A stretch of 64,000 nt of DNA from Pseudodesulfovibrio sediminis (lineage in GTDB: Bacteria; Desulfobacterota; Desulfovibrionia; Desulfovibrionales; Desulfovibrionaceae): NCBI RefSeq assembly GCF_020886695.1, contig NZ_AP024485.1, positions 124,001-188,000 of the forward strand, in the 5' to 3' direction. The translations under genes were made by a program, and so were the position numbers. The notes under the pieces were generated by a model. It was not told the origin of the DNA. It saw only the letters and a program-made list of their open reading frames with translations, and made no database searches. Each line of letters starts with the position of its first letter. Positions within the stretch are counted from its first letter, which is position 1. Below, piece by piece: positions 63,247-64,000 of this stretch.

Positions 63247-64000
63247 CTATTTCTTTTTATCAAACGCTTCCTGCAACTTGCTGCCGAGGGAACCCAGACC
63301 ATCCATGTTGAGGGAGGTAGTTTTCTTGGTGGGAGCGAAGTCCTTCCAGTCTCCATCATCCTCGACATCGCCGGTTGTCAGCGAGATCTTGCGTTCGCCT
63401 GCCTTGACCTGACCGATGACGATCTCAACTGTCTCACCACTGCGGAGGCGCTCAAAGGAAGAGGCCTTTTCTGAGCGGGTGTAGACGGATTTGGGCAGCA
63501 GGCCGGTGATGCCGGGTTCCAGCTGGATGAAGATGCCGAACTGCTCCTGCTTTTCAACAGTGCCTTCGACCTTCTGTCCTGCCTGATATTTTTCTTCGAC
63601 ATCCAACCACGGATCGCCTTCGGCGTCTTTCATGGACAGACCGATGCGGCGTTTTTCCAGATCAATGGACATGATCTTTACCGCAACCTGCTGGCCTTCG
63701 GAAACGAAGTCAGCGGGTTTGTTGATACGTTTGGTGTAACTCATCTGTGAGACGTGCACCAAACCATCCACACCGGGAGCAATCTCGACAAAGGCGCCGA
63801 AATCAGCCAGACGAACGACCTTGCCGGTTACCTTGTCGCCTTCGTTGAAGGTGGCGGAAATGGTGTCCCAGGGGTTCTGAGCCAGTTCCTTCATGGACAG
63901 GGATATTTTGAGGCGGCCTTTGTCATCGTGGTCGATCTTCGTGATCTTCGCCTTGACTTTCTGGCCTACGCTCACGGCTTCCTCGGGATGACCGATGCGG
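63247..64000 (-). CDS. S1 RNA-binding domain protein (3' part; ribosomal protein S1-like)
   Basis: The frame is open to the window edge, so the start is outside. About 251 residues are present. They hold one complete S1 domain (GDKVTGKVVRLADFGAFVEI to KRRIGLSM), a second (GQKVEGTVEKQEQFGIFIQL to GERKISL) and the end of a third, upstream one (KGRLKISLSMKEL). The tail has a Lys-rich end (GSKLQEAFDKKK). S1 repeats bind mRNA at the ribosome; a full-length S1 protein has four to six. It may be rpsA or an S1-related paralogue. Confidence 0.8.
   Translation of the reverse strand, partial: RIGHPEEAVSVGQKVKAKITKIDHDDKGRLKISLSMKELAQNPWDTISATFNEGDKVTGKVVRLADFGAFVEIAPGVDGLVHVSQMSYTKRINKPADFVSEGQQVAVKIMSIDLEKRRIGLSMKDAEGDPWLDVEEKYQAGQKVEGTVEKQEQFGIFIQLEPGITGLLPKSVYTRSEKASSFERLRSGETVEIVIGQVKAGERKISLTTGDVEDDGDWKDFAPTKKTTSLNMDGLGSLGSKLQEAFDKKK

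Noticed and set aside
1..64000. CRISPR array, phage structural genes, restriction or toxin-antitoxin systems
   Set aside because: None was seen on either strand; no regularly spaced repeats, capsid or terminase-like proteins, or paired small toxin/antitoxin frames.

Overview
The window looks like a chromosomal segment of a sulfate-reducing deltaproteobacterium of the Desulfovibrio / Pseudodesulfovibrio type. The clearest marker is a periplasmic tetraheme cytochrome c3 at 17.8-18.2 kb with the class III heme spacing CX2CH, CX4CH, CX2CH, CX2CH. A fused AccA-AccD carboxyltransferase, a MotAB-PilZ cluster, a large che operon and a 2-oxoacid oxidoreductase gamma subunit fit the same assignment. 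This is an inference from gene content; no 16S or other phylogenetic marker was compared.

Layout. 0-3.6 kb: tail of a 2-oxoacid oxidoreductase, a FlgO-like lipoprotein, purine nucleoside phosphorylase and the flagellar stator motA-motB. 3.6-9.4 kb: a PilZ protein, a three-gene biotin-dependent carboxylase (biotin carboxylase, AccA-AccD fusion, biotin carrier), a small protein and ssb. 9.4-17.7 kb: an unknown membrane protein, a SWIM/SNF2 helicase, an orphan peptide-binding lipoprotein and a bifunctional RelA/SpoT. 17.7-23.4 kb: cytochrome c3, a polar amino acid ABC importer whose two permeases are fused into one chain, and serine dehydratase. 23.5-30.5 kb: a glycosyltransferase, a RimB-RimK-AstE-like trio, a small cysteine-containing protein, CorA and MscS.

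30.5-35.7 kb is the accessory part. An intact tRNA-Pro(CGG) gene (35606-35682, minus strand) is followed by two further partial copies of its 3' half. One is a 54-bp perfect direct repeat at 32281-32334; the other is a degenerate copy at 30581-30626. Each copy has its own Rho-independent terminator behind it, and the two displaced copies share a homologous flank. This is the footprint of two tandem site-specific integrations that no longer carry a recognisable integrase. The proximal element holds a DUF1611 (DgcN-like) protein coupled to an alanine/ornithine racemase-like enzyme, an AT-rich silent stretch and an RRM protein with an internal deletion. The distal element holds purT.

35.9-43.3 kb: a chemosensory operon cheB - HEAT-repeat protein - cheR - cheY - cheA. 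The CheA has three Hpt modules, the third of which has lost its phosphoacceptor histidine. 43.4-50.5 kb: a membrane protein, cpoB-like lipoprotein, dprA, a small signalling-type protein, HDOD and GGDEF-type proteins, xerC/D and a cyclophilin. 50.6-62 kb, all minus strand: rhodanese, nitronate monooxygenase/FabK-like protein, and a tightly packed operon of an ornithine cyclodeaminase-like enzyme, an EamA exporter, addA, addB, a PPC/DUF296 protein and lhgO. 62-64 kb: an RluA-type pseudouridine synthase, a small membrane protein and the 3' part of an S1-domain protein that runs off the window.
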